DNA of 14,178 nt from Actinomycetota bacterium (lineage in GTDB: Bacteria > Actinomycetota > Thermoleophilia > Miltoncostaeales > Miltoncostaeaceae). Where the stretch lies: NCBI GenBank assembly GCA_947475125.1, contig CANJMX010000024.1, positions 1-14,178 of the forward strand. The letters run 5' to 3'. Positions within the stretch are counted from its first letter, which is position 1. Each line of letters opens with the position of its first letter. This document shows positions 6,582 through 13,128 of this stretch, one piece after another. The position numbers and the translations under genes are program-made. The notes beneath the pieces are model-generated. The model was not told the DNA's origin. It saw only the letters and a list, made by a program, of their open reading frames with translations, and did not search any database.

Positions 6582-6847
6582 GCGCGCTCTTCCGGCGACG
6601 GCCACGCCCGGAGCGCCAGCCCGAGTGGGTGCGGGTGGCCATCGTTGCCAACCAGGCCGAGGGCGAGATGCTTCAGGGCATGCTGGCCAATGCCGGAATC
6701 CCCTCGTTCCTGCTGAGGAACGCCGGGTTCGATGTACCGGACATGCTGGCCGGGGGACCGCGTGACGTGATGGTGCCGGGAGGCCGTGGCCTCGAGGCTC
6801 ATGCCCTTCTTGACCCGCTGGATCCGCTGGACGCTGGCGCGCCTTAG
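6578..6847 (+). CDS. DUF2007-type small protein (putative signal transducing protein)
   Basis: 89 residues. After a basic N-terminus (FRRRPRPERQ), residues 17-80 fit the DUF2007 pattern. This comprises VRVAIVANQAEGEMLQGMLANAGIP (strand, helix, strand), a middle loop FDVPDML, then a VMVP strand and a final helix. The fold is ferredoxin-like and resembles PII-type signalling proteins, but no biochemical role is established. The ATG overlaps the rhomboid stop (ATGA), so the two are probably translationally coupled and share the argF transcript. The stop overlaps the convergent membrane-protein gene by 4 bp. Recognition is by pattern only. Confidence 0.7.
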   Translation: MSALFRRRPRPERQPEWVRVAIVANQAEGEMLQGMLANAGIPSFLLRNAGFDVPDMLAGGPRDVMVPGGRGLEAHALLDPLDPLDAGAP

Positions 6848-7722
6848 CGGCCGAGAACGATCGGGCCCTGGCGCCCACGCGCTGGTCTGCGAAGCAGCAT
6901 TCCGGTGACCAGCATCGCGACACCGATCACCACCGTGACGATCAGGGCAATCCACCAGTTGGCCACCGTCGCCACCGTGGCGGCCGCCGCAATATCACCG
7001 GCATTCCCTTCGCCCACAGCGCCGCCCACAATCGGAGGCACGATGAGGCGCAGCAGAATCGGCACGATGCCCACCGCGATGAAGGCGACGCCGAGTCGGC
7101 GCGATGTACGCGCGCGGTCGTCGGTAACCAGCAGGCCGATGCCGAGCAGCACGATCGTGGCGACGGCCAGCCACAGGGGCAGCAGGCGGAGTGTGTTCAG
7201 CGCACCGGCAGCGGTCGAGACGCCCGACGGGACCTGCTCCGGGGTGACGGTGACGGTGAGGTCGCCAGCGGGTGGGATCTGCGCAGCGAGTTGTGGTGCA
7301 GTCGCGTCGAGCGCGGTGACGAGGCGGTCGCGCACGGCGCCCAGATTGATTGTGACGCCGCCGTCTGGGCGGTCCTCGAAACGGGTCCGGGCCTGGTCAA
7401 TCGCTGGCACAAGCAACGTGCCGATGTCCGGCTGCGAGAGCAATGACTGCACTGCACCACGCACGGTGGCCTCTCCGGCCACCGAGACCGAGCCACCCTT
7501 GCCGATGGCATATGTATCGACGACGGTCACGACGGCATCAGCCGTGCCGGTGAGACCCGCAGGGCTCTGGATCGTCTCCACGGTGATGTCCGCGAAGCCA
7601 CCGGAGTCAGTCGCCCGGCCAAATGACGTCCAGGTGAGCACGGCGAGTAGCCATGTGAGCACCCCGAGTGTTGCGACGACCCCCAGCAGCAGCCGGCGGC
7701 CGCGGGTCATACGGCGATTCAT
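6844..7722 (-). CDS. Integral membrane protein with large extracytoplasmic domain, function unknown
   Basis: 292 residues from the ATG at 7722; an in-frame ATG four codons on is equally possible, and the open frame extends further upstream to 7815 without a convincing start. Basic N-terminus, then a helix at about 10-32. An outside domain of about 145 residues (33-178) holds a dGGVTINL segment near 120. Three more helices follow at about 180-200, 208-232 and 255-277, and the C-terminus is basic and cytoplasmic. The order (one helix, Thr/Val-rich outer domain, two or three helices) is like that of actinobacterial integral membrane proteins of unknown function. I recognise no enzyme motif. No SD is evident. 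Its stop codon overlaps the DUF2007 stop (4 bp), and it diverges from the FIST gene across 164 bp. Confidence 0.7.
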   Translation of the reverse strand: MNRRMTRGRRLLLGVVATLGVLTWLLAVLTWTSFGRATDSGGFADITVETIQSPAGLTGTADAVVTVVDTYAIGKGGSVSVAGEATVRGAVQSLLSQPDIGTLLVPAIDQARTRFEDRPDGGVTINLGAVRDRLVTALDATAPQLAAQIPPAGDLTVTVTPEQVPSGVSTAAGALNTLRLLPLWLAVATIVLLGIGLLVTDDRARTSRRLGVAFIAVGIVPILLRLIVPPIVGGAVGEGNAGDIAAAATVATVANWWIALIVTVVIGVAMLVTGMLLRRPARGRQGPIVLGR

Positions 7723-7886
7723 CAGAGAAGCCGTCCCGCGCGAGTGCCCGACATGCGTCCCATTCCGGTGAACCAGACCAGTGCGGACCCGCCATGTCAA
7801 GGGGTGGTGCCACATGCGGGGGAATCCCGCGGCGCCGTGCCCCGACCCGGGCCCTCATCCGCCTGCAATACGCGACACTTGGAGTC
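7723..7886. other. Divergent intergenic region, membrane protein / FIST gene
   Basis: 164 bp that should carry the promoters of both divergent genes. On the plus side GACACT (7874-7879), 7 nt before the FIST ATG, resembles the TACACT box of the dehydrogenase gene. A GGAG at 7881-7884 could instead serve as an SD if TACGCG (7869-7874) is the -10. I could not choose between these, and saw no clear element for the minus-strand gene. Confidence 0.35.
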
Positions 7887-9065
7887 ATGAATACCTTTGC
7901 ATCTGCCATCAGCATGCGGGAGACCGGACGCGACGCGGCCACCGAGGCCGTTGCCGCAGTGCGCGCGGGGCTCGGTGGCGCCGCACCCGACCTCGCCGTC
8001 GTCTTCGCCACCCCCGATCTCATGACCGATGCTGCCGGCATCGCATCCGTCATCGGCGTTGGGCTCGGGCCCACACACCTGATCGGCTGCACTGCGGAGG
8101 GGGTCATCGGCACTGCCTGCGAACTCGAGCACGGACCCGCGCTGACCCTCTGGGCGGCATCACTCCCCGATGCCGCCATTGATTCATTCATGCTCGACCC
8201 GGGTCAGGCACCCGATGGAGGGCCGGTGATGGTGGGCTGGCCGCCTGCCATAGACCCCTCCGCACCCCCCGATCTGCAGGGAGACCAGACGGTGATCCTG
8301 CTGGCCGATCCATTCAGCTTCCCACCCGATGCGCTTGCCGGACCGGATGGCGGAGGGATGGCACGCGAGGTAACCGGGGGCATGGCCTCGGGCGGTCAGG
8401 CCCCAGGCGAGCACCGCCTCATCCTCAACCAGAGGGTGACCCGCTCCGGGGCGGTGGGGATTGCGCTCTCAGGCATCACGCCCCTCGTGTCGCAGGGCTG
8501 CCGCCCCATTGGCCCCGAGATGACCATCACCGACGGGGGCGAGGGAATCATCAGGCAACTCGCAGGTCGCCCGGCGCTCGAGCGGGTCCGCGAGGTGATC
8601 GAGGCCCTTCCAGCAGATGAGCGTCGCCTGGTGGAAAATGGAGTGCTTGCCGGCATCGTCATCGATGAGAACCGCCCCGAATACGAGCAGGGCGACTTCC
8701 TCATACGCGGCATGCTGGGCGGCGATCCCGGCACCGGCGCGATCGCGGTGGGTGAGCATGTGCGGGTGGGTCAGGTGATGCGCCTGCAGGTACGCGACCA
8801 CCTGTCGGCCGACGCAGACCTCCGCGCCGCTTTGGCCGCCGCGCGTGGCACGACCGCAGGTGCACCGGGAGGGGCACTGCTCTTTTCGTGCAATGGCCGC
8901 GGCACACGTTTGTTCCCCGATCCGCACCACGATGCGCTCGCAACCGCGGATGTGCTCGGTGAGATCCCGCTGGGTGGCCTTTTCTGCAACGGCGAGATCG
9001 GACCCGTGTGTGGCCGCACCCACCTGCACGGCTTCACGGCCGTGATGGCAATCTTCCCCGCGTAA
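7887..9065 (+). CDS. FIST-domain sensory protein (FIST_N + FIST_C)
   Basis: 392 residues. FIST (F-box and intracellular signal transduction) proteins are thought to sense small ligands, possibly amino acids, and often feed histidine kinases or chemoreceptors. The N-terminal domain (about 30-215) has DLAVVFATPD, the HLIGCTAEGVIG strand-turn, and DPFSFP near 141. The C-terminal domain (about 225-390) has FLIRGMLGGDPGTGAIAV, then ALLFSCNGRGTRLF and LGGLFCNGEIGPV near the end, which are typical FIST_C. It is a stand-alone FIST protein without signal peptide or transmembrane helices, so cytoplasmic. The frame is open to 7668, but the extra N-terminus is low-complexity and lacks domain character. 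ATG 7887 has a GGAG two bases upstream of its position. A two-component pair lies 600 bp downstream on the other strand; a link is only a guess. Confidence 0.85.
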   Translation: MNTFASAISMRETGRDAATEAVAAVRAGLGGAAPDLAVVFATPDLMTDAAGIASVIGVGLGPTHLIGCTAEGVIGTACELEHGPALTLWAASLPDAAIDSFMLDPGQAPDGGPVMVGWPPAIDPSAPPDLQGDQTVILLADPFSFPPDALAGPDGGGMAREVTGGMASGGQAPGEHRLILNQRVTRSGAVGIALSGITPLVSQGCRPIGPEMTITDGGEGIIRQLAGRPALERVREVIEALPADERRLVENGVLAGIVIDENRPEYEQGDFLIRGMLGGDPGTGAIAVGEHVRVGQVMRLQVRDHLSADADLRAALAAARGTTAGAPGGALLFSCNGRGTRLFPDPHHDALATADVLGEIPLGGLFCNGEIGPVCGRTHLHGFTAVMAIFPA

Positions 9066-9174
9066 CGCATAACTGAACATGCAACATGTATGTCAGTCGA
9101 TGTGTCATACGATGCAGTGACACTCCGCGTATATATGTATCTCACATATCTGCGGATCACCTGGGAGTTCACTG
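9066..9174. promoter_or_regulatory. AT-rich regulatory spacer with direct and inverted repeats
   Basis: This 109-bp stretch is far richer in A and T than the rest of the window, including a run of alternating T/A at about 9130-9136. It holds the direct repeats ATGTATGTCA (9086-9095) and ATGTATCTCA (9135-9144), 9 of 10 identical and 49 bp apart. It also holds the inverted repeat ATATGT-N5-ACATAT (9133-9149) and the short inverted repeat ACATG-CAA-CATGT (9077-9089). I cannot set a confident -35/-10 pair. It is probably the promoter and control region of the HTH gene downstream, which has GGGAG as SD (9163-9167). Confidence 0.5.
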
Positions 9175-9633
9175 ATGGATCAGCAGTCCCACGGCAACCC
9201 GCCATTCGGCGGCACACCGACGCCCCAGACCCCGCCCCCGGTGCCGGTGCCGGCAGCAGAGGCACCCCGTGGCGGCATCGCCGAGGGCATCTTTGCCGAA
9301 GTCGAGCGCATGACCGCCGGCGGCACCATGACCCGCAGCGACGCATTCGAACGCATCTCTGAGCGCACCGGCCGTCGCGCGGGAACCGTCGCCGCCAACT
9401 ACTACCGCATCGCCCGCAAGCGGGGCACGGTGGCCCCGCGCGCCAAGCGTGGACCCGGCCAGCCGGTTGGATCCCACAGCGCCGGCGGCACCGCCGTAAT
9501 CCTCGCCCGCCTGGAATCGGCCGTCAAGGATCTGGGCGATCTGCTGCGTGCACAGGATGTGGAGATCAACAAGCTGCGTGAACAGTCCGCGCAGTTCGAC
9601 AAGCTTCGGGAGTGGATGAGCAAGAACAGCTAG
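9175..9633 (+). CDS. Small HTH-like protein with Pro-rich N-terminus and C-terminal coiled coil
   Basis: 152 residues, family not recognised. Residues 1-33 are a Pro/Gly/Ala-rich disordered arm. Residues about 36-83 look like a helix-turn-helix: a helix with FAEVERM, then TRSDAFERISERTG, then TVAANYYRIARKRG as possible recognition helix. A basic, proline-containing linker (RKRG..RAKRGPGQP, 81-97) could contact the DNA minor groove. Residues about 106-148 show heptad-like leucines/isoleucines (LARLESAVKDLGDLL, INKLREQ, FDKLREW), so an oligomerising coiled coil is likely. A DNA-binding regulator or nucleoid-type protein is the natural reading, but this is inference. The ATG has a GGGAG SD at 7-nt spacing. 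The gene lies alone between an AT-rich spacer and a convergent two-component operon. Confidence 0.72.
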   Translation: MDQQSHGNPPFGGTPTPQTPPPVPVPAAEAPRGGIAEGIFAEVERMTAGGTMTRSDAFERISERTGRRAGTVAANYYRIARKRGTVAPRAKRGPGQPVGSHSAGGTAVILARLESAVKDLGDLLRAQDVEINKLREQSAQFDKLREWMSKNS

Positions 9634-9634
9634 C

Positions 9635-9649
9635 CGGGCGAGCCGCCCG
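9635..9649. terminator. Hairpin at convergent junction
   Basis: Perfect 6-bp arms CGGGCG and CGCCCG with an AGC loop begin 1 bp after the HTH gene stop. The hairpin lies just before the end of the convergent response-regulator gene. It may act as a terminator in both directions, but there is no T-tract. Confidence 0.4.
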
Positions 9650-9655
9650 AGGACG

Positions 9656-10333
9656 TCACTCCGGGGGCAGCTCGAGGCGCCGCTCGCCAGCCCACGCAGC
9701 GGCCTGCGAGCGGCGCTGGAATCCGAGCTTGCGAAGCAGTTGCGACACGTGGTTGCGCACCGTCTTCTCGGAGAGGTGCAGCACCTCGCCGATGGCACGG
9801 TTGGTGTAGCCCTCGGCGATGAGGGTGAGCATGCGGCGCTCGCGATCGGTGAGCCCCGCCAGTTCGGCCTCGGCCTGCTTGGCGGAGAGCTCCCTGAACT
9901 GCGAGAGGAGCGCCCCGGTGGCGCGGGGGTCGAGCGTGGATGCACCCGACGCGGCATCGCGAATCGCCTGAGTGAGGCGCTCGGCATCGGCCTGCTTCAG
10001 CAGGTAGCCGGATGCACCGGCCATGACGGCACCCACGATGGCCTCCTCGTCGGAATACGAGGTGAGCATGACGACGCTGATCTCATCGTTCTCCTGCTTG
10101 ATCTTGCGGCAGGCGTCCACGCCGGAGCCATCAGGCAGGCGAATGTCCATCAGCACCACGTGAGGGGTGAGCTGCGCGGCCATCTGCACGGCCTCGGCCA
10201 CAGACCCTGCCTCGCCCACCACGCGGAACCCGCCGGTGTGAGAGAGCAGCGACCTGAGGCCAAGGCGCACCACGTGGTGGTCGTCGACGATCAGGACCCG
10301 GATCGGATCGGTCGGGCTCGGAATCGTGCTCAT
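9656..10333 (-). CDS. NarL/DevR-type response regulator
   Basis: 225 residues. The receiver domain (about 11-125) has the acidic pair Asp17/Asp18, the phosphoacceptor Asp63 (VLMDIRLPDGSG), Thr91 (MLTSY) and Lys113 (YLLK). The LuxR/GerE HTH (about 158-215) reads LTDRERRMLTLIAEGYTNRAI followed by LSEKTVRNHVSQLLRKLG. The wording GEAGSVAEA, LPDGSGVDACR and AGASGYLLK is very close to mycobacterial DevR (DosR), the hypoxia/NO dormancy regulator, and to other actinobacterial NarL-type regulators. It would be phosphorylated by the kinase encoded directly upstream. Its ATG shares one base with the kinase stop (TGATG), so the pair is translationally coupled. Target genes are unknown. Confidence 0.93.
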   Translation of the reverse strand: MSTIPSPTDPIRVLIVDDHHVVRLGLRSLLSHTGGFRVVGEAGSVAEAVQMAAQLTPHVVLMDIRLPDGSGVDACRKIKQENDEISVVMLTSYSDEEAIVGAVMAGASGYLLKQADAERLTQAIRDAASGASTLDPRATGALLSQFRELSAKQAEAELAGLTDRERRMLTLIAEGYTNRAIGEVLHLSEKTVRNHVSQLLRKLGFQRRSQAAAWAGERRLELPPE

Positions 10334-11814
10334 CAGCTCATCACCTCGGTCGCGATGCCCCGCCTTGTGGCGGGCATCTCGGTTGACTCGACATCATCCA
10401 GCGGTACTGCCAGCACCACCCGGGTGCCACCAGACGGCCCCGGCTCGATCACGATACGGCCTCCAAGCCACCGAGCGCGTTCATGCATGTTTCTCAGTCC
10501 GTTGCCATGGCCCGGCGTAACGTCACCGGCGATCTCATCACGAATGCCCTGTCCTGTGTCCGCAACCACCAGATCGATCTCGTCGGGCCGGAATGTAAGA
10601 CGCACACTCACGGCGCACGGGCCGGCGTGACGGGCGGCATTCGCCAGCGATTCGCGCAGGATGTGCGCCAGGTGCTGACCAGCATCCTCGGGCAGCGGCC
10701 CGCACGACTCCTGGCCCGTCACCCGGAAGGTCACCTCCACATGCGAGTCGTCGGCGAAGTCGTGCACGATGCGATCGAGGTCTGATGCGATACCGGCCGG
10801 ACCGCCGTCGGGGGCCTGGAGGCCGCGGATGTACCCACGCAGACCGTCGATGGTGGCGTTCAGACTTCCCACGACCCGGCGGATCTCCTCGCGGGTGGCG
10901 GCATCATCGGTATTGAGCGCAACGGCCTCGAGGTGCAGCCCCGACGCGTAGATCGATTGGATGGTGCCATCGTGGAGGTCGCGGCCGAATCGCGCGCGCT
11001 CCTCGGCCACCAGCCGGGCGCGGTCGAGCGTTTCGATCTGCTGTTTGGCCTCCACCTCAAAGATGTCGAGCAGTTTGATGACCGCCAGAAGCAGCGCGAG
11101 GGCCACCAGACCACGCAGCACCGCAAGCGGCAGGCCGGTGGTGGCGAACCAGCCCGACTCATTCGCGAGTCCCCCCGGCGCCCACGGCGCGGGCTCCACG
11201 ATGACGCCGCCCACCACTGCATAGACCAGCAGCGCGGCGGCTGCGAGCGCTGCGTACGGGCGGATTCCCACCATGCCCGACCGGGTCAGTTCGTCGCGCT
11301 GCCGCCACATGCCGTATGCCGACAGCAGCGCGCCCGGGATGAGAAACACATACCGCGACAACGCTGCGGTGGTGTCCTCCCACTCGAGAACGTTCCATCC
11401 CAGATTACCCGCGGCCGCCGTGGCGGAGATCATGATGGCGGCCCACGCGATCACCGAGGCCACCGAGAATGCCCGCAGGCGCTCCCGGGTCCATGGCACG
11501 AGCCGCAGGCCGAACTGCAGCAGGAAGAGCACCGCCACCGACTGCAGCACCGCGCGCAGCACCACCAGCGCATGGATTACGCCGGGCGCGAGATAGGTGG
11601 ACTGGATGGGGATGAACACGAATCCCCAGATGACCAGCGCCTCGAAAAACGCGTATGACGCAAGCCAGATGAGCGACGAGGTGAGAGCGAACCGCGTGGC
11701 GCGGCGGCGCTGCAGCCATGCGGCAAACCCGAGCGCGAACAGAATGACCCCGTGCGCAAACACGAGGACAGTCTCATTTTGCTGGAAGAAGGTCGCCACC
11801 TGCGGGACGTGCAC
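10333..11814 (-). CDS. Membrane sensor histidine kinase (HisKA_3 / NarL-partner type)
   Basis: 493 residues. About seven membrane helices (around 17-34, 43-66, 77-103, 115-134, 154-170, 186-206, 228-250) form the sensor part. A short coiled coil (252-272) leads into the HisKA_3 dimerisation domain with phospho-acceptor His281 in RFGRDLHDGTIQ. The HATPase_c domain (about 378-474) has N-box Asn392 (RESLANAARHA), G1 DTGQGI (419-424) and G2 GHGNGLRNM (435-443). It resembles DevS/NarX kinases in its catalytic part, but has a multi-helix membrane sensor instead of GAF domains. The signal is therefore probably in or near the membrane. The GTG at 11814 lies in GAGGTG with no well-placed SD; a GTG five codons on is possible. 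It overlaps the regulator gene by one base. Confidence 0.92.
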   Translation of the reverse strand: MHVPQVATFFQQNETVLVFAHGVILFALGFAAWLQRRRATRFALTSSLIWLASYAFFEALVIWGFVFIPIQSTYLAPGVIHALVVLRAVLQSVAVLFLLQFGLRLVPWTRERLRAFSVASVIAWAAIMISATAAAGNLGWNVLEWEDTTAALSRYVFLIPGALLSAYGMWRQRDELTRSGMVGIRPYAALAAAALLVYAVVGGVIVEPAPWAPGGLANESGWFATTGLPLAVLRGLVALALLLAVIKLLDIFEVEAKQQIETLDRARLVAEERARFGRDLHDGTIQSIYASGLHLEAVALNTDDAATREEIRRVVGSLNATIDGLRGYIRGLQAPDGGPAGIASDLDRIVHDFADDSHVEVTFRVTGQESCGPLPEDAGQHLAHILRESLANAARHAGPCAVSVRLTFRPDEIDLVVADTGQGIRDEIAGDVTPGHGNGLRNMHERARWLGGRIVIEPGPSGGTRVVLAVPLDDVESTEMPATRRGIATEVMS

Positions 11815-11824
11815 CTCGCGTCAG

Positions 11825-11871
11825 GCCCCGGAACGACGACGCGGGACGCATCGGCCGGGGCGTGACCCGCG
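11825..11871 (-). other. Two mutually exclusive stems in the kinase upstream region
   Basis: Between the 84-residue gene and the kinase lie two interleaved complementary pairs. GCCCCGG (11825-11831) pairs with CCGGGGC (11855-11861), and CGCGGG (11840-11845) pairs with CCCGCG (11866-11871). Only one stem can form at a time unless a pseudoknot arises. It could be a terminator of the htpX transcript or a leader structure of the kinase mRNA. In DNA this GC-rich, chance pairing is also possible. Confidence 0.25.
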
Positions 11872-11910
11872 GGGGGTGACAAACGACCCGGCGGAAACGA
11901 TGCTACTTCC

Positions 11911-12165
11911 TTATGCGCCTGCGAGTTCCGCCAAGTGCGATCGCAGGTCGTCCAGCGATTCCTCCTGCGCGGCATGCACGATCTCGGGCTCCTCAACCAG
12001 CGCGCAGCGCTGCATCGGGTTGAGACGGTTGGTCACATACGGATCAGCAACGATTTCCGACAGCGAACGCCCCTGCTTGAGCTGGCCCACGCAGTACTCG
12101 GTCAGGCGCTTGTGCTCAGCCGTCGGGTCGCCCAACAGCCGTGAAATCTCTTCCTTGATGCTCAT
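11911..12165 (-). CDS. Small protein coupled to htpX, function unknown
   Basis: 84 residues, acidic and predicted mainly helical, with no membrane segment or signal peptide. Visible segments are EEISRLLGDP (5-14), EHKRLTEYCVGQLKQG (17-32), LSEIVADPYVTNRLNPMQR (35-53) and an acidic C-terminal helix ESLDDLRSHLAEL (69-81). Two cysteines (25, 54) are not in a metal motif. The ATG overlaps the htpX stop as ATGA, and a strong AGGAGGT SD lies 7 nt before it, inside the last htpX codons. The expression evidence is therefore good. I do not recognise the family. As a coupled partner it might modulate HtpX or follow the same stress response; that is inference. Confidence 0.75.
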   Translation of the reverse strand: MSIKEEISRLLGDPTAEHKRLTEYCVGQLKQGRSLSEIVADPYVTNRLNPMQRCALVEEPEIVHAAQEESLDDLRSHLAELAGA

Positions 12166-13061
12166 GCGACTACCTCCTGGTGCGGGGCCGAAAGGAGCGG
12201 GGCGAGCGCGCGCAGGCGTCGGATTCGCTCCTCCATCGGCGGGTGGGTCGAGAACAATTTCGAGGTGCCACGGCCATGCAGCGCCGCAAGCGGGTTGACG
12301 ATATACATGGGCGCCGCCGCCGGATTGACCTGCATGGGCACCTGCTCGGCACCACGTTGCAGGTTCTCGAGCGCGCTCGCAAGCGGCTCCGGGTCGCCCA
12401 GCAGTTCGGCCCCCGTGAGATCGGCCTGATATTCGCGCTGGCGGGAGATGGCCAACTGGATGATTGTGGCGGCGATTGGCGCGATGATCATGGCGGCAAG
12501 CGTGCCGATGATTCCAAGCCCGCCTTCGTCATCCCCCCCGAACAGCATCGAGAACTGGAGCCAGGTGGCGATGGCCGCGATCGTCCCGGCCACCATCGCC
12601 GCGACGCTCGCAATGAGGATGTCCCGGTTGCGGATATGCGCCATCTCGTGCGCAAGCACTCCTTCCAACTCGCGCATGGTCAGCTGGTGCTGAATGCCCT
12701 GGGTCACCGCGATGGCCGAATGCCGCGGATTGCGTCCGCAGGCGAACGCGTTGGCCTGCTCGTCGGGCGTGATGTAGACGCCCGGCATGGGAACGCCGGC
12801 GCGATCTGCCAGACGACCGATCATGGCGTGAAGTTCCGGGGCCTGTTCCGCCGACACAGGGACGGCATGCGCCATCTTCAGCGCGATGGATCCGCTGCCC
12901 CAGTACATGGCGAAGTTGAAGACCACCGCGACGATGGCCATCAGGAGAATTCCGGATGCCCCGCCGATGACACCGCCGAGGAGAATGAGCACGGCGGTGA
13001 GCGCAGCCATGAGCAACGCGGTCTTGGTGTAGTTCCAGGCCGTCATTGCGCCTGTGGTCAT
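12162..13061 (-). CDS. htpX: Membrane zinc metalloprotease HtpX
   Basis: 299 residues, normal HtpX length. HtpX is an M48-family protease that degrades misfolded membrane proteins with its active site facing the cytoplasm. Helices lie at about 14-33 and 35-55, and a second hydrophobic pair at about 148-170 and 183-204. Zinc ligands are His138 and His142 with catalytic Glu139 in LAHEMAHIRNRD, and Glu210 in RQREYQAD. The C-terminal signature FSTHPPMEERIRRL is present. The frame is open far upstream, but the ATG at 13061 matches family length and has GGAGG four bases before it. A TATACT -10 box (rc at 13114-13119) lies about 50 bp upstream, giving a short leader. The stop overlaps the ATG of the 84-residue gene. 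Divergent from the lipoprotein gene with a shared promoter core. Confidence 0.95.
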   Translation of the reverse strand: MTTGAMTAWNYTKTALLMAALTAVLILLGGVIGGASGILLMAIVAVVFNFAMYWGSGSIALKMAHAVPVSAEQAPELHAMIGRLADRAGVPMPGVYITPDEQANAFACGRNPRHSAIAVTQGIQHQLTMRELEGVLAHEMAHIRNRDILIASVAAMVAGTIAAIATWLQFSMLFGGDDEGGLGIIGTLAAMIIAPIAATIIQLAISRQREYQADLTGAELLGDPEPLASALENLQRGAEQVPMQVNPAAAPMYIVNPLAALHGRGTSKLFSTHPPMEERIRRLRALAPLLSAPHQEVVA

Positions 13062-13113
13062 CGATCCTCCGTCTCGTGACGCGATGTCCGGGGAAGCGCC
13101 CCGCGCGCCTGCA

Positions 13114-13121
13114 AGTATAAG
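13114..13121. promoter_or_regulatory. Overlapping divergent -10 boxes (htpX and lipoprotein genes)
   Basis: AGTATAAG contains TATAAG on the plus strand (13116-13121), 7 nt before the lipoprotein ATG. It also contains TATACT on the minus strand (13119-13114), about 50 nt before the htpX ATG. The plus transcript would be leaderless, while the minus one would carry the GGAGG SD. This is the only clear TA-rich patch in the spacer. Opposing polymerases could not use it at once, so the two genes may compete. Confidence 0.55.
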
Positions 13122-13128
13122 AGCGACT

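Noticed and set aside
7668..9065. 465-residue version of the FIST protein
   Set aside because: The additional N-terminal part overlaps the divergent membrane-protein gene and has no domain character.
10933..11658. 241-residue plus-strand frame opposite the histidine kinase
   Set aside because: Shadow of a kinase with intact H, N, G1 and G2 boxes.
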